A stretch of DNA of 64,000 nt from the NCBI RefSeq assembly GCF_003385845.1, contig NZ_QRDJ01000007.1, forward strand, positions 890,474-954,473. Reading direction: 5' to 3'. This DNA is from Kushneria indalinina DSM 14324 (GTDB lineage Bacteria > Pseudomonadota > Gammaproteobacteria > Pseudomonadales > Halomonadaceae). Below the pieces are notes generated by a model that did not search any database, was not told the DNA's origin, and was given only the letters and a program-made list of their open reading frames with translations. The translations under genes were made by a program, and so were the position numbers. This document shows, one piece after another, positions 26,647-34,492 of the stretch (the first letter of the stretch is position 1; each line of letters starts with the position of its first letter).

Positions 26647-27405
26647 ATGAAAGGATTGTTGGAAGACAAGGTATGCATCATCACTGGCGGCGCTGGTCCA
26701 CGCGGCATCGGCAAGGCCACGGCCAAACTCTTTCATGAGCATGGCGCGACGGTAGTGATTGCCGATCTGGATGAGACAAAGAGCCAGGAAGCAGCCAGGG
26801 AAATTGCCGATGAGCGCACCATGGGTGTCGTCTGCGACGTTACCGACAAGGCCTCCTGCGAGGCAGCCGCCAAAAAGGTGATGGAGCAATACGGGCGTAT
26901 CGACGTGCTGATCAACAATGCCGGTATCACCCAGCCGCTCAAGACGCTGGAGATCACGCCGGAGAACTATGAGCAGGTCACCGATGTCAGCCTGCGCGGC
27001 ATGCTCTACATGTCGCAGGCGGTGCTGCCGTACATGGTCGAGCAGAAGGGCGGCTCGATTGCCAATACCTCGTCAGTATCGGCCCAGCGCGGCGGCGGTA
27101 TCTTCGGCGGCCCACACTACAGCGCGGCCAAGGCCGGTATGCTGGGGCTTTCCAAGGCGATGGCGCGTGAATTTGGCGTACACAACATCCGTGTCAATTC
27201 GGTCACACCCGGCCTGATCCAGACCGATATCACCGGTGGCAAGCTGACCGATGAGATGAAAACGCAGATTCTGACCGGCATTCCGCTCAATCGCCTGGGC
27301 GATGCCGCGGATGTGGCGCGAGGCTTCCTGTTTTTGGCCTCCGAACTCTCTTCCTATACCACTGGTGCAGCGCTGGATATCAACGGCGGCATGCACATGT
27401 ACTGA
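26647..27405 (+). CDS. Short-chain dehydrogenase/reductase in the TRAP/GntR regulon
   Basis: 252 residues. Motifs in order: nucleotide-binding GGAGPRGIGKATA, NNAGI, catalytic Ser in NTSSVSAQRGGG, HYSAAKAGM (Tyr, Lys) and the C-terminal ALDINGGMHMY usual for FabG-like SDRs. The Asp in VVIADLD after beta-2 favours NAD. TCGGGGAG precedes the ATG. It probably oxidises a hydroxyl of the imported compound before or after the TIM-barrel step. A D-threitol dehydrogenase (DthD-type) role is possible but not shown. Confidence 0.82.
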   Translation: MKGLLEDKVCIITGGAGPRGIGKATAKLFHEHGATVVIADLDETKSQEAAREIADERTMGVVCDVTDKASCEAAAKKVMEQYGRIDVLINNAGITQPLKTLEITPENYEQVTDVSLRGMLYMSQAVLPYMVEQKGGSIANTSSVSAQRGGGIFGGPHYSAAKAGMLGLSKAMAREFGVHNIRVNSVTPGLIQTDITGGKLTDEMKTQILTGIPLNRLGDAADVARGFLFLASELSSYTTGAALDINGGMHMY

Positions 27406-27456
27406 GACCCGCGCAGGCGATATATACCGGCGCCCCGATGCAGGGCACCGATTCCG

Positions 27457-27481
27457 GAGCGCCGGCAATCAGCCGGCGCTC
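27457..27481. terminator. Possible terminator hairpin between convergent SDR and GntR genes
   Basis: A perfect 10-bp stem (27457-27466 with 27472-27481), AATCA loop, overlapping the last codons of the GntR gene. No good T-run, so a weak call. Confidence 0.4.
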
Positions 27482-28134
27482 TGCGTTTCCATGGCCTGCA
27501 TCAGTCGCTGTGCAGCCTCATCCATGTGCTCGACGAGCACCCTTTCAATGTGCGCCGGATCGCGCTGCGAGAGCACCTCGAGCAGGTGGTCGTGACGGGA
27601 TGATGACATGTTGTTCAGCGCTCGTTCGATACCGGCATGCATGATGGTGACGCGCACCGGCCCCTCCAGCGCCAGCCAGCTCGACAGCAGTACCGAATTG
27701 CCGCTCAGCTCGCACAGGGTGCGGTGAAAGGAGAGATCTGCCTCGATCTGCTCGCCAAGATTGCCCTCGACCGCGTGCAGCCGCGCAAGGCATTCACGCA
27801 GGGTTTCCAGCCGGTCCGGGAAGTCGGCGTGCTGACACAGGCTTCGCGCCGCCAGCACTTCAAGCGCGGCGCGCACCTGATAAAGGTGACCGATTTCGCC
27901 TTCGTTGATTTCCCGCACCCGCAGCTGACCTCTGGGACCTGCTACCAGCAGGCCTTCCTGTTCCAGGCGGCGCATGGCCTCACGCAGGGTGCCGCGACTG
28001 ACCCCGAATGCCTCCGAAAGCTCGGTTTCCACCAGATGATGGCCGGCCGGCAGCTGTCCCGAAGTGATGGCCGACCGCAACCCATTCAGACACTGGTCAC
28101 GAAGGGTGGTGCGCTGAAGGCTTTTAATGCTCAT
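27469..28134 (-). CDS. GntR-family (FadR subfamily) transcriptional regulator
   Basis: 221 residues. N-terminal winged helix: LRSAITSGQLPAGHHLVETELSEAFGVSRGTLREAMRRLEQEGLL (about residues 18-62). The C-terminal all-helical FCD ligand domain has the metal-binding pattern with DLSFHRTLCELSGN and the paired His residues near the end (EHMDEAAQ region). A 17-bp palindrome lies 54 bp before its start and matches two more before the TRAP and isomerase operons. It is thus the probable regulator of all three units and of itself. Confidence 0.88.
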   Translation of the reverse strand: MSIKSLQRTTLRDQCLNGLRSAITSGQLPAGHHLVETELSEAFGVSRGTLREAMRRLEQEGLLVAGPRGQLRVREINEGEIGHLYQVRAALEVLAARSLCQHADFPDRLETLRECLARLHAVEGNLGEQIEADLSFHRTLCELSGNSVLLSSWLALEGPVRVTIMHAGIERALNNMSSSRHDHLLEVLSQRDPAHIERVLVEHMDEAAQRLMQAMETQSAG

Positions 28135-28522
28135 GGAAAGCTCCTGTTGAGGCGGTAACGCAGAGATCAGAATAGTCCTTTAGGGCATTGTAAACTGTTA
28201 ACAAATGCATGCAGGAGCCGTACCAATGATCCTTATGTGCAGAAATGTTCGCATTCTCAGCGCCCTTCACAGCCAATAACTTTAGTCTCACGGGCTGTTG
28301 GATAATCAATTTATTGCTTTTTATTTCAGTCTGTTAAAGACATTAAGCACAAAGTCTTAGCGCTGGATGCGGCCCAGGGGATTGCAGGCCAGGGGCGCTG
28401 TGGCGTTAATACATTTGAACGACGGCGGGGTAAATGATTCGGATCAGGCAGCATGAATGCCATGTCCGGGGCGTCTTGAACCCTTTGAAGATACCTGCCC
28501 CTGCAGCGGAGACCGGTTTGAT
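28135..28522. other. Divergent region between the GntR gene and the DUF2291/ABC operon
   Basis: 388 bases. It holds the third GntR operator near the GntR gene. Farther along, AAATGTTCGCA at 28243-28253 resembles AAATGTTCACA at 33062-33072 before the EltD-like gene and may be a site for the tetritol regulator. No gene is seen. Confidence 0.4.
28188..28204 (+). promoter_or_regulatory. GntR-type operator, copy 3 (autoregulation)
   Basis: TTGTAAACTGTTAACAA differs from copy 1 at two positions (TTGTAAAC for TTGTTGAC) and keeps the central palindrome. It lies 54 bp upstream of the GntR start, fitting autoregulation. Confidence 0.7.
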
Positions 28523-29179
28523 ATGACAGCAGATTCCAGTACCCATGCCCGCCCACGCTCGCGCAAAAAATATGGTCGTGTCATTACGGCAGCGGTGGTC
28601 GTTGTGGTGGCGGCGGCGATCGCCTGGGACACGCATGTGGTCGAGCATGGCGCGCAGTCTGATGCCCAGAGCGGGCAGTTTTCGGCCGAGCGCTACGGAC
28701 AGGAGCAGTTCCCGCAAATCCGCGAAAGCGTTGAGTCGCGCGCCGTCGAAGCGCCGGAGCTGGCGCAGGCGCTCAGTGATGATGCCAGCGCCGCCGGCGA
28801 GCAGTATGGCGTGTCCGGCAACATCGGGCCGCTATTGCCGGTGCACTTCACCGGGACGGTTGGCGAGGGCAGGTCCGGTATTTACACGGTCAGTATCCCC
28901 GATATGCCGGAAGGCACCACCGTACGGGTCCAGACGGGCCCGGCGATCAACGGCACGGTGCTGCGGGATGCGACCGGCGAGATCAGCTTTGGTCAGTTTA
29001 CCAATCAGATTGAATACCAGAATGCGGGGGCGGCCATCAATGAGGCCATGAAGGCCGAGGTGCTCGAGGGGGTGGATACTGCGGCGTTGAGCGGCAAGAC
29101 CGTTGAGGTCACCGGCGTGTTTCAGATGATCAACCCCAGCAACTGGCTGGTGACACCAGTGGCCCTCAATGTGCAGTAG
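28523..29179 (+). CDS. DUF2291-type membrane-anchored periplasmic protein of a sugar ABC operon
   Basis: 218 residues from ATG 28523. A basic N-terminus (RPRSRKKYGR) precedes a single helix (VITAAVVVVVAAAIAWDT), then a periplasmic domain with FTGTVGEGRSGIYTVSI, TVRVQTGPAINGTVLRD and GKTVEVTGVFQ. DUF2291 proteins occur at the head of ribose-type ABC operons, including erythritol loci of rhizobia, but have no proven function. It is 24 bp upstream of the ATPase gene. Confidence 0.72.
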   Translation: MTADSSTHARPRSRKKYGRVITAAVVVVVAAAIAWDTHVVEHGAQSDAQSGQFSAERYGQEQFPQIRESVESRAVEAPELAQALSDDASAAGEQYGVSGNIGPLLPVHFTGTVGEGRSGIYTVSIPDMPEGTTVRVQTGPAINGTVLRDATGEISFGQFTNQIEYQNAGAAINEAMKAEVLEGVDTAALSGKTVEVTGVFQMINPSNWLVTPVALNVQ

Positions 29180-29203
29180 GCCGGATGATGACTGGAGTGA
29201 TTC

Positions 29204-30766
29204 ATGAGCAGTGAAGAGAGTGTCATGGACCGGCCGACGGCCCCGGAAGACGCAACGGGTGGGGTTGTGCTGTCGGCGCGCAACGTGTCCAGGTCCTTTG
29301 GCAGCGTGCACGCGCTCAAAAGCGTCAACTTCGATATTCGTCGCGGGCAGGTCACCACGCTGTTTGGTGAAAACGGTGCGGGCAAGTCGACGCTGATGAA
29401 GATTCTCTCTGGTGTGATCCAGCCAAGTTCAGGTGAGATCGTGCTGGACGGCGAGTCGGTCAGCTTTGCCTCCACCGTCGATGCCCAGCGCCACGGCATC
29501 TCGATCATCCATCAGGAGCTGAGCCTCGCGCCCAACATGACCGTGCGCGACAACATTTTCATGGGACGTGAGCTGGGCGGGCCGGGCGGGGTGAATTACG
29601 CCGAAGAGGCCCGCGAGACCGAGCGGCTGATGGTTGAGCTCGACGAGCCCATCGACCCGCTGACGCTGGTGGAGGACCTGCGTCTGGGGCAGCAGCAGAT
29701 TGTCGAGATTGCCCGGGCGCTGTCGGTGAACTCACGCATTCTGATCATGGATGAGCCGACCTCGGCGCTGTCGGCCTCCGAGGTGGAGGTGCTGTTTCGG
29801 GTCATCGCGGACCTGAAAAGCCGTGGGGTATCGATTGTCTATATCTCGCACCATCTGGAGGAGGCGCTGACCATTACCGACCACGCCGTGGTGCTGCGTG
29901 ACGGGGCGATGACCGCCTACGCCGAGCGGTGCGAGATCGATCTGGAGTGGATCGTGCGCCACATGGTGGGCGAGAACTTCGATCTGGGCTCGCCGCCGAC
30001 CGGCCATACGATGGGGGAGGTGGCGCTGTCGTTTGAAGACATCAGCGTGGCGGATGTGGCCGTTCCCGAGCGCTCGGTGGTGGATCGACTGTCGCTGTCG
30101 GTGCGTGCCGGTGAAATCGTGTGCATCTACGGGCTGATGGGCGCCGGGCGCACGGAGCTTCTGGAGTGCGCCGCCGGGCGCGTGTCGCCAAACGGTGGCC
30201 GGATCATGCTCGAAGGGGAAAATATCTCCCGGCTGAGCATCGCCGAGCGCATCGAACGCGGGCTGGTACTGGTGCCCGAAGACCGCCAGCGTGACGGTCT
30301 GGTACAGACGATGGCGGTTGGCGAGAACCTGTCGCTGGCCAGCATCGGTGCCTTTACCCGCGGGCTTTTGACCTCGCGCCGCCGCGAGCAGACCGTCATC
30401 GATGACTCGATTCGCAACGTGCATATCAAGACCGACGGCGGCGCGGCCGGCATCGGCTCGCTGTCCGGCGGCAATCAGCAAAAGGTGGTCATCGGCAAGA
30501 TGCTGGCGACCCAACCCCGGGTGGTGCTGCTCGACGAGCCCAGCCGCGGCATCGATATCGGCGCCAAGGCCGAGGTGTTTCGGCTGCTGGCCGAGGGGGC
30601 CTCGAAGGGGCTGGCGGTGATCTATTCGACCTCGGAAGTGGGGGAGTGTTTGAGCGTGGCGCATCGCATCGTGGTGATGAGTCGCGGTCGCATCAGCGCA
30701 GAGTTCGGGGCCGATGTGACCCGGGAAGAGATCATGGCGGCCTCCGGTGAATCCGCCGAAGGCTGA
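29204..30766 (+). CDS. Ribose-type sugar/polyol ABC transporter ATP-binding protein (EryE-like)
   Basis: 520 residues with two ATPase halves. First half: Walker A GENGAGKST, signature LRLGQQQ and Walker B LIMDEPTSAL. Second half: degenerate Walker A-like GLMGAGRTE, LSGGNQQ and VVLLDEPSRGIDIG. This duplicated RbsA/AraG layout belongs to carbohydrate uptake type 2 ABC systems. Its place between DUF2291 and permease genes, in an island with tetrulose-phosphate enzymes, points to tetritol uptake as by EryEFG of rhizobia and Brucella. Confidence 0.88.
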   Translation: MSSEESVMDRPTAPEDATGGVVLSARNVSRSFGSVHALKSVNFDIRRGQVTTLFGENGAGKSTLMKILSGVIQPSSGEIVLDGESVSFASTVDAQRHGISIIHQELSLAPNMTVRDNIFMGRELGGPGGVNYAEEARETERLMVELDEPIDPLTLVEDLRLGQQQIVEIARALSVNSRILIMDEPTSALSASEVEVLFRVIADLKSRGVSIVYISHHLEEALTITDHAVVLRDGAMTAYAERCEIDLEWIVRHMVGENFDLGSPPTGHTMGEVALSFEDISVADVAVPERSVVDRLSLSVRAGEIVCIYGLMGAGRTELLECAAGRVSPNGGRIMLEGENISRLSIAERIERGLVLVPEDRQRDGLVQTMAVGENLSLASIGAFTRGLLTSRRREQTVIDDSIRNVHIKTDGGAAGIGSLSGGNQQKVVIGKMLATQPRVVLLDEPSRGIDIGAKAEVFRLLAEGASKGLAVIYSTSEVGECLSVAHRIVVMSRGRISAEFGADVTREEIMAASGESAEG

Positions 30767-30793
30767 AATACGTGTACAGCAGGGGCCATTACC

Positions 30794-31918
30794 ATGTCCG
30801 ATGTTCAGCGCAGTGCTGCACCCGCAGCCTCCGATCAATCGTCTTCCCGTTCGGCGTCGCGTCGCGCCGGCGGATTCGATCTGGGGCGCATTCTGCTTGA
30901 GGGGCGTGCCTTTTTTGCCCTGATTGCCATTGTCATCATCTTTTCGATGCTCTCGCCGGTCTATTTCTCGACCAGCAACTTTCTGACCATGTCGTCGCAC
31001 GTGGCCATCTTCGGGCTGCTGTCGGTCGGCATGCTGCTGGTAATCCTGACCGGTGGTATCGATCTGTCGGTCGGCTCGACCATGGGGCTGGCGGGCGTCA
31101 TCGCCGGGTTCATGATGCAGGGGGTGTCGCTGGATATATTCGGGATGACGCTCTATCCGCCGGTCTGGGCGGTGGTGGTGCTGACCTGTGTGGCCGGGGC
31201 TTTCGTGGGCATGATCAACGGTGTACTGGTATCGATTTTCAAGGTGCCGGCCTTTGTCGCGACCCTGGGCACGCTCTATGTGGCGCGCGGCGTGGCGCTT
31301 TTGATGACCGATGGACTGACCTACAACAACCTGGGCGGTAACCCCGAATTCGGCAACACCGGCTTTGACTGGCTGGGCTTCAACCGGCTGTTCGGCGTGC
31401 CGGTAGGTGTGCTGATTTTCGCCGCAGTGGCCATTGCCTGCATGTTTGCGCTCAATCGCACACCCTTCGGGCGCTGGGTCTACGCCTCCGGCGGCAACGC
31501 GCGCGCCGCGGAGCTTTCCGGGGTGCCGGTCAAGCGGGTGCAGGTCTGGGTTTATGTACTCTCCGGCGTATGCGCCGCTATTGCAGGTCTGGTGCTCTCT
31601 TCACAGCTGACTTCGGCCGGCCCGACCGCCGGCACCACCTATGAGCTGACCGCGATCGCCGGGGTGGTGATCGGCGGCGCGGCACTGACCGGTGGGCGTG
31701 GCAACGTGCGTGGCACGCTGCTGGGGGCGTTCGTGATCGGCTTTCTCTCCGATGGTCTGGTCATCATCGGGGTGTCCTCCTACTGGCAGACCGTGTTCAT
31801 GGGCGCAGTGATCGTGCTGGCAGTGCTTTTGAACAGCATTCAGTACAAGCCTCGCAAGAAGCGCTCCGCAAGCGCCAAGGATCAGAAGACGCCGCCGGCA
31901 CCCTCCGGGGCGTCGTGA
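30794..31918 (+). CDS. Ribose-type ABC transporter permease (EryF-like)
   Basis: 374 residues with about 9-10 hydrophobic helices after a Ser-rich cytoplasmic N-terminus. Family motifs: LTGGIDLSVGSTMGLAG, GMINGVLVSIFKVPAFVATLGTLYVARG, YASGGNARAAELSGV and GVVIGGAALTGGRGNVRGTLLGA. As in RbsC-type systems one permease presumably dimerises. Operon with the flanking ATPase and binding protein. Confidence 0.9.
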   Translation: MSDVQRSAAPAASDQSSSRSASRRAGGFDLGRILLEGRAFFALIAIVIIFSMLSPVYFSTSNFLTMSSHVAIFGLLSVGMLLVILTGGIDLSVGSTMGLAGVIAGFMMQGVSLDIFGMTLYPPVWAVVVLTCVAGAFVGMINGVLVSIFKVPAFVATLGTLYVARGVALLMTDGLTYNNLGGNPEFGNTGFDWLGFNRLFGVPVGVLIFAAVAIACMFALNRTPFGRWVYASGGNARAAELSGVPVKRVQVWVYVLSGVCAAIAGLVLSSQLTSAGPTAGTTYELTAIAGVVIGGAALTGGRGNVRGTLLGAFVIGFLSDGLVIIGVSSYWQTVFMGAVIVLAVLLNSIQYKPRKKRSASAKDQKTPPAPSGAS

Positions 31919-31985
31919 GCCGAATCATGGGGTATCAGAACGCCGGTTTGCCGGCACTTCAATCGTCAAGACAAGGAGCAGCATC

Positions 31986-32948
31986 ATGTTGAAAAAGGGA
32001 AAGCGTCTTTTGATCGCAGGCCTGGCCGTCGGGGCCATGGTGCTGGGGGGGAATGCACTGGCGCAGGATCAGCAGAAGGGATTGATCTCGGTCATCGTCA
32101 ATGACCCCTCCAATCCGTACTGGCTTACCGAGGGTCAGATTGCTCGCGAGACGGCCGAGGAGATGGGCTACAGCGCCAACGTCAGCGCCCACAAGGGGGA
32201 TACCAATGCCGAAAGCCGTCAGATCGATACTGCGATCACCAACCAGGCCAAGGCCATCATTCTTGATCCGGCCAACGCCGATGGCTCTATCGGCGCGGTG
32301 AAAAAGGCGGTCAATGCCGGCATCCCGGTCTTTATCGTCAATGCCGAGATCAACCAGCAGGGGCTGGCGAAGGCCCAGCTGGTCTCCAATAACGCCCAGG
32401 GCGCGGCGCTGGGCGCGCAGCAGTGGATCGAGGCGGTGGGTGACAGCGCACGCTATGTCGAGCTCAAGGGCGCACCGTCCGACAACAACGCGGCGACCCG
32501 CTCCAACGGCTATCAGACCGTGTTGAGCCAGTATCCGGATCTCGAGCTGGTGGCGTCTGATGTGGCCAACTGGGACCGCACCCAGGGCTACAACAAGACG
32601 CAAAGCATGCTGCAGGCCAACCCGGACGTTCAGGGTTTGATCAGCGGCAACGATGAGATGGCGCTGGGCGCGATTGCCGCCCTGCGCGAATCCGGCAAGC
32701 TCAGTGAGGTGGTCGTCGGTGGCTTTGACGGTTCTCCCGATGCGGTCGAGGCAGTGAAGGCCGGTGACATGGCCTATACCGTGCTGCAGCCGGTGGCGAT
32801 CTTTTCAAAGCGCGCCGTGGAACTGGCCGACCAGTTCATTCGTACCGGTGAAACCGGCATGGACAGCGAAAAGCAGCTCTTTGACTGCCTGCTGATCACG
32901 CCGGACAACGTTGATCAGGTGACCTCACCCTTCGTGCTGGAACAGTAA
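31986..32948 (+). CDS. Periplasmic sugar/polyol-binding protein (EryG/RbsB type)
   Basis: 320 residues. Signal peptide MLKKGKRLLIAGLAVGAMVLGGNALAQ split by a clear Ala-x-Ala site. The type I periplasmic binding fold shows SVIVNDPSNPYWLTEGQIA, DPANADGSIGAVKKAVNAGIPVF and LISGNDEMALGAIAAL. AAGGAGCA precedes the ATG. It delivers the substrate to the ABC permease; erythritol or threitol is inferred from context. A strong terminator follows. Confidence 0.88.
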   Translation: MLKKGKRLLIAGLAVGAMVLGGNALAQDQQKGLISVIVNDPSNPYWLTEGQIARETAEEMGYSANVSAHKGDTNAESRQIDTAITNQAKAIILDPANADGSIGAVKKAVNAGIPVFIVNAEINQQGLAKAQLVSNNAQGAALGAQQWIEAVGDSARYVELKGAPSDNNAATRSNGYQTVLSQYPDLELVASDVANWDRTQGYNKTQSMLQANPDVQGLISGNDEMALGAIAALRESGKLSEVVVGGFDGSPDAVEAVKAGDMAYTVLQPVAIFSKRAVELADQFIRTGETGMDSEKQLFDCLLITPDNVDQVTSPFVLEQ

Positions 32949-33290
32949 GCGTTGGTATTGCAAGGAAGTGTCGAAGCCGCCTTTTATGGCGGCTTTTTTC
33001 GTTAAGGGCTGGACCGTATGTGATGCGTATTGTCACTGATCCAACCGATTGGTCGCTGTTCAAATGTTCACAAATCGACCATTAAGAGCGCATTTGATAT
33101 TGAGAGGATCAGGTAAGGTGTTTGTTACAGGTCTCTTCTAAAAATATAATTAAATCAAAAAGTTAAAAAATCATTGCGCTAAAGTATAAGCCTTTTGGGG
33201 CGGCATTTGATTGACCGGCCACAGGTAGTAGCGTTATTTCATTTGTCCACGGCAGGAACAAATGATTTTGCAGAACGCCACGAGGTGATC
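32949..33290. other. Control region upstream of the EltD-like gene
   Basis: 342 bases. After the terminator comes an inverted repeat TGGTCG (33050-33055) and CGACCA (33076-33081) enclosing TGTTCAAATGTTCACA. On the minus strand this reads as two TGAACA copies 2 bp apart. A very AT-rich stretch (33140-33190) follows and should contain the promoter. No gene is seen. Confidence 0.45.
32974..32999 (+). terminator. Terminator after the ABC operon
   Basis: A perfect 8-bp stem AAGCCGCC/GGCGGCTT (32974-32981 with 32988-32995), TTTTAT loop and a continuous T-run to 32999. Confidence 0.85.
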
Positions 33291-34400
33291 ATGTCTGACA
33301 CGCTGACGCAGGACAACGTTTCCCAGCACGAGATTCCCAAAACCATGCACGCCGTGGTCGCCTATGGCCCAGGTGACTATCGCTACGAAGAGGTGCCGGT
33401 TCCGACGCTGGACAATGACCGCGAAATTCTGGTGAAGGTCGAGGGCTGCGGGATCTGTGCCGGCGATATCAAGTCCTTCGACGGCGCGCCGAGTTTCTGG
33501 GGTGACGAGTATCAGCCGGCCTACATCAAGGCGCCCATGATTCCGGGGCACGAGTTTATCGGCCGCGTGGTCAAGGTCGGTGATGCGGTGACCGACTACA
33601 AGCCCGGCGACCGCGTGATCTCCGAGCAGATCGTGCCCTGCTGGGACTGCCGCTTCTGCGGTCGCGGCCAGTACTGGATGTGTGAAAAGCACGATCTCTA
33701 TGGCTTCCAGAACAACGTGAACGGCGGCATGGCCGAGTACATGAAGTTCACCAAAGAAGCGATCAACTACCACGTCCCCGAAGAGCTGCCGCTTGAAAAG
33801 GCCATCCTGATCGAGCCGTACGCCTGCTCGCTGCATGCCGTACAGCGCGCGAAAATCGAGCTTGGCGATGTGGTGGTGCTTTCCGGCGCCGGGACACTGG
33901 GCCTTGGCATGGTCGGGGCCGCCAAGAAGGCCGGTGCCGAAAAGCTGGTCGTGCTGGATTTGTTTGATGAGCGTCTGGAGCTGGCAAAGCAGTTTGGCGC
34001 CGATGTGGTGCTCAACCCCAAAAACGACGATGTGGTGTCGATCATCAAGGAGATGACCGGCGGTTACGGCTGTGATGTGTATATCGAAGCCACCGGACAC
34101 CCGAAGTCGGTCGAGCAGGGGCTGTCGATGATTCGAAAGCTCGGGCGCTTCGTCGAGTTCAGCGTGTTCAAGGACCCGGTCAGCGTCGACTGGAGCATCA
34201 TCTCCGATCGCAAGGAGCTCGATGTGCTCGGTTCACACCTGGGGCCGTACTGCTATCCGCTGGTGATCGAAGGCATCAAGAATGGTGACTTCCCCACCGA
34301 GGGTGTGGTGACCCACCAGCTGCCGCTGGAGAAGTTCAACGAAGGCTTTGAGCTCATGACCAGCGGGGCGAAGTCGCTCAAGATCGTACTGGTACCCTGA
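33291..34400 (+). CDS. eltD: Zinc-dependent erythritol/L-threitol dehydrogenase (EltD-like)
   Basis: 369 residues from ATG 33291 (GAGGTGATC upstream). A medium-chain zinc dehydrogenase: catalytic zinc ligands Cys56, His87 and Glu88 (IPGHEF); structural zinc Cys117, Cys120, Cys123 and Cys131; Rossmann motif GAGTLGLGMVGAAKKAG. The C-terminal stretch SVDWSIISDRKELDVLGSH with LGPYCYP matches what I recall of Mycobacterium smegmatis EltD, which oxidises erythritol and L-threitol to erythrulose. With the kinase and two isomerases in the island this gives a full path to erythrose 4-phosphate. Close relatives act on other polyols, so the substrate remains to be shown. Confidence 0.82.
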   Translation: MSDTLTQDNVSQHEIPKTMHAVVAYGPGDYRYEEVPVPTLDNDREILVKVEGCGICAGDIKSFDGAPSFWGDEYQPAYIKAPMIPGHEFIGRVVKVGDAVTDYKPGDRVISEQIVPCWDCRFCGRGQYWMCEKHDLYGFQNNVNGGMAEYMKFTKEAINYHVPEELPLEKAILIEPYACSLHAVQRAKIELGDVVVLSGAGTLGLGMVGAAKKAGAEKLVVLDLFDERLELAKQFGADVVLNPKNDDVVSIIKEMTGGYGCDVYIEATGHPKSVEQGLSMIRKLGRFVEFSVFKDPVSVDWSIISDRKELDVLGSHLGPYCYPLVIEGIKNGDFPTEGVVTHQLPLEKFNEGFELMTSGAKSLKIVLVP

Positions 34401-34492
34401 GCCCATCACGTAGACAGCGCGGCGAAGACGCCGCGCTGTTTTTTTTGTGCGCTCATTTCTGAATGGCAGACCTACAGCTCACGGAAATTGTC

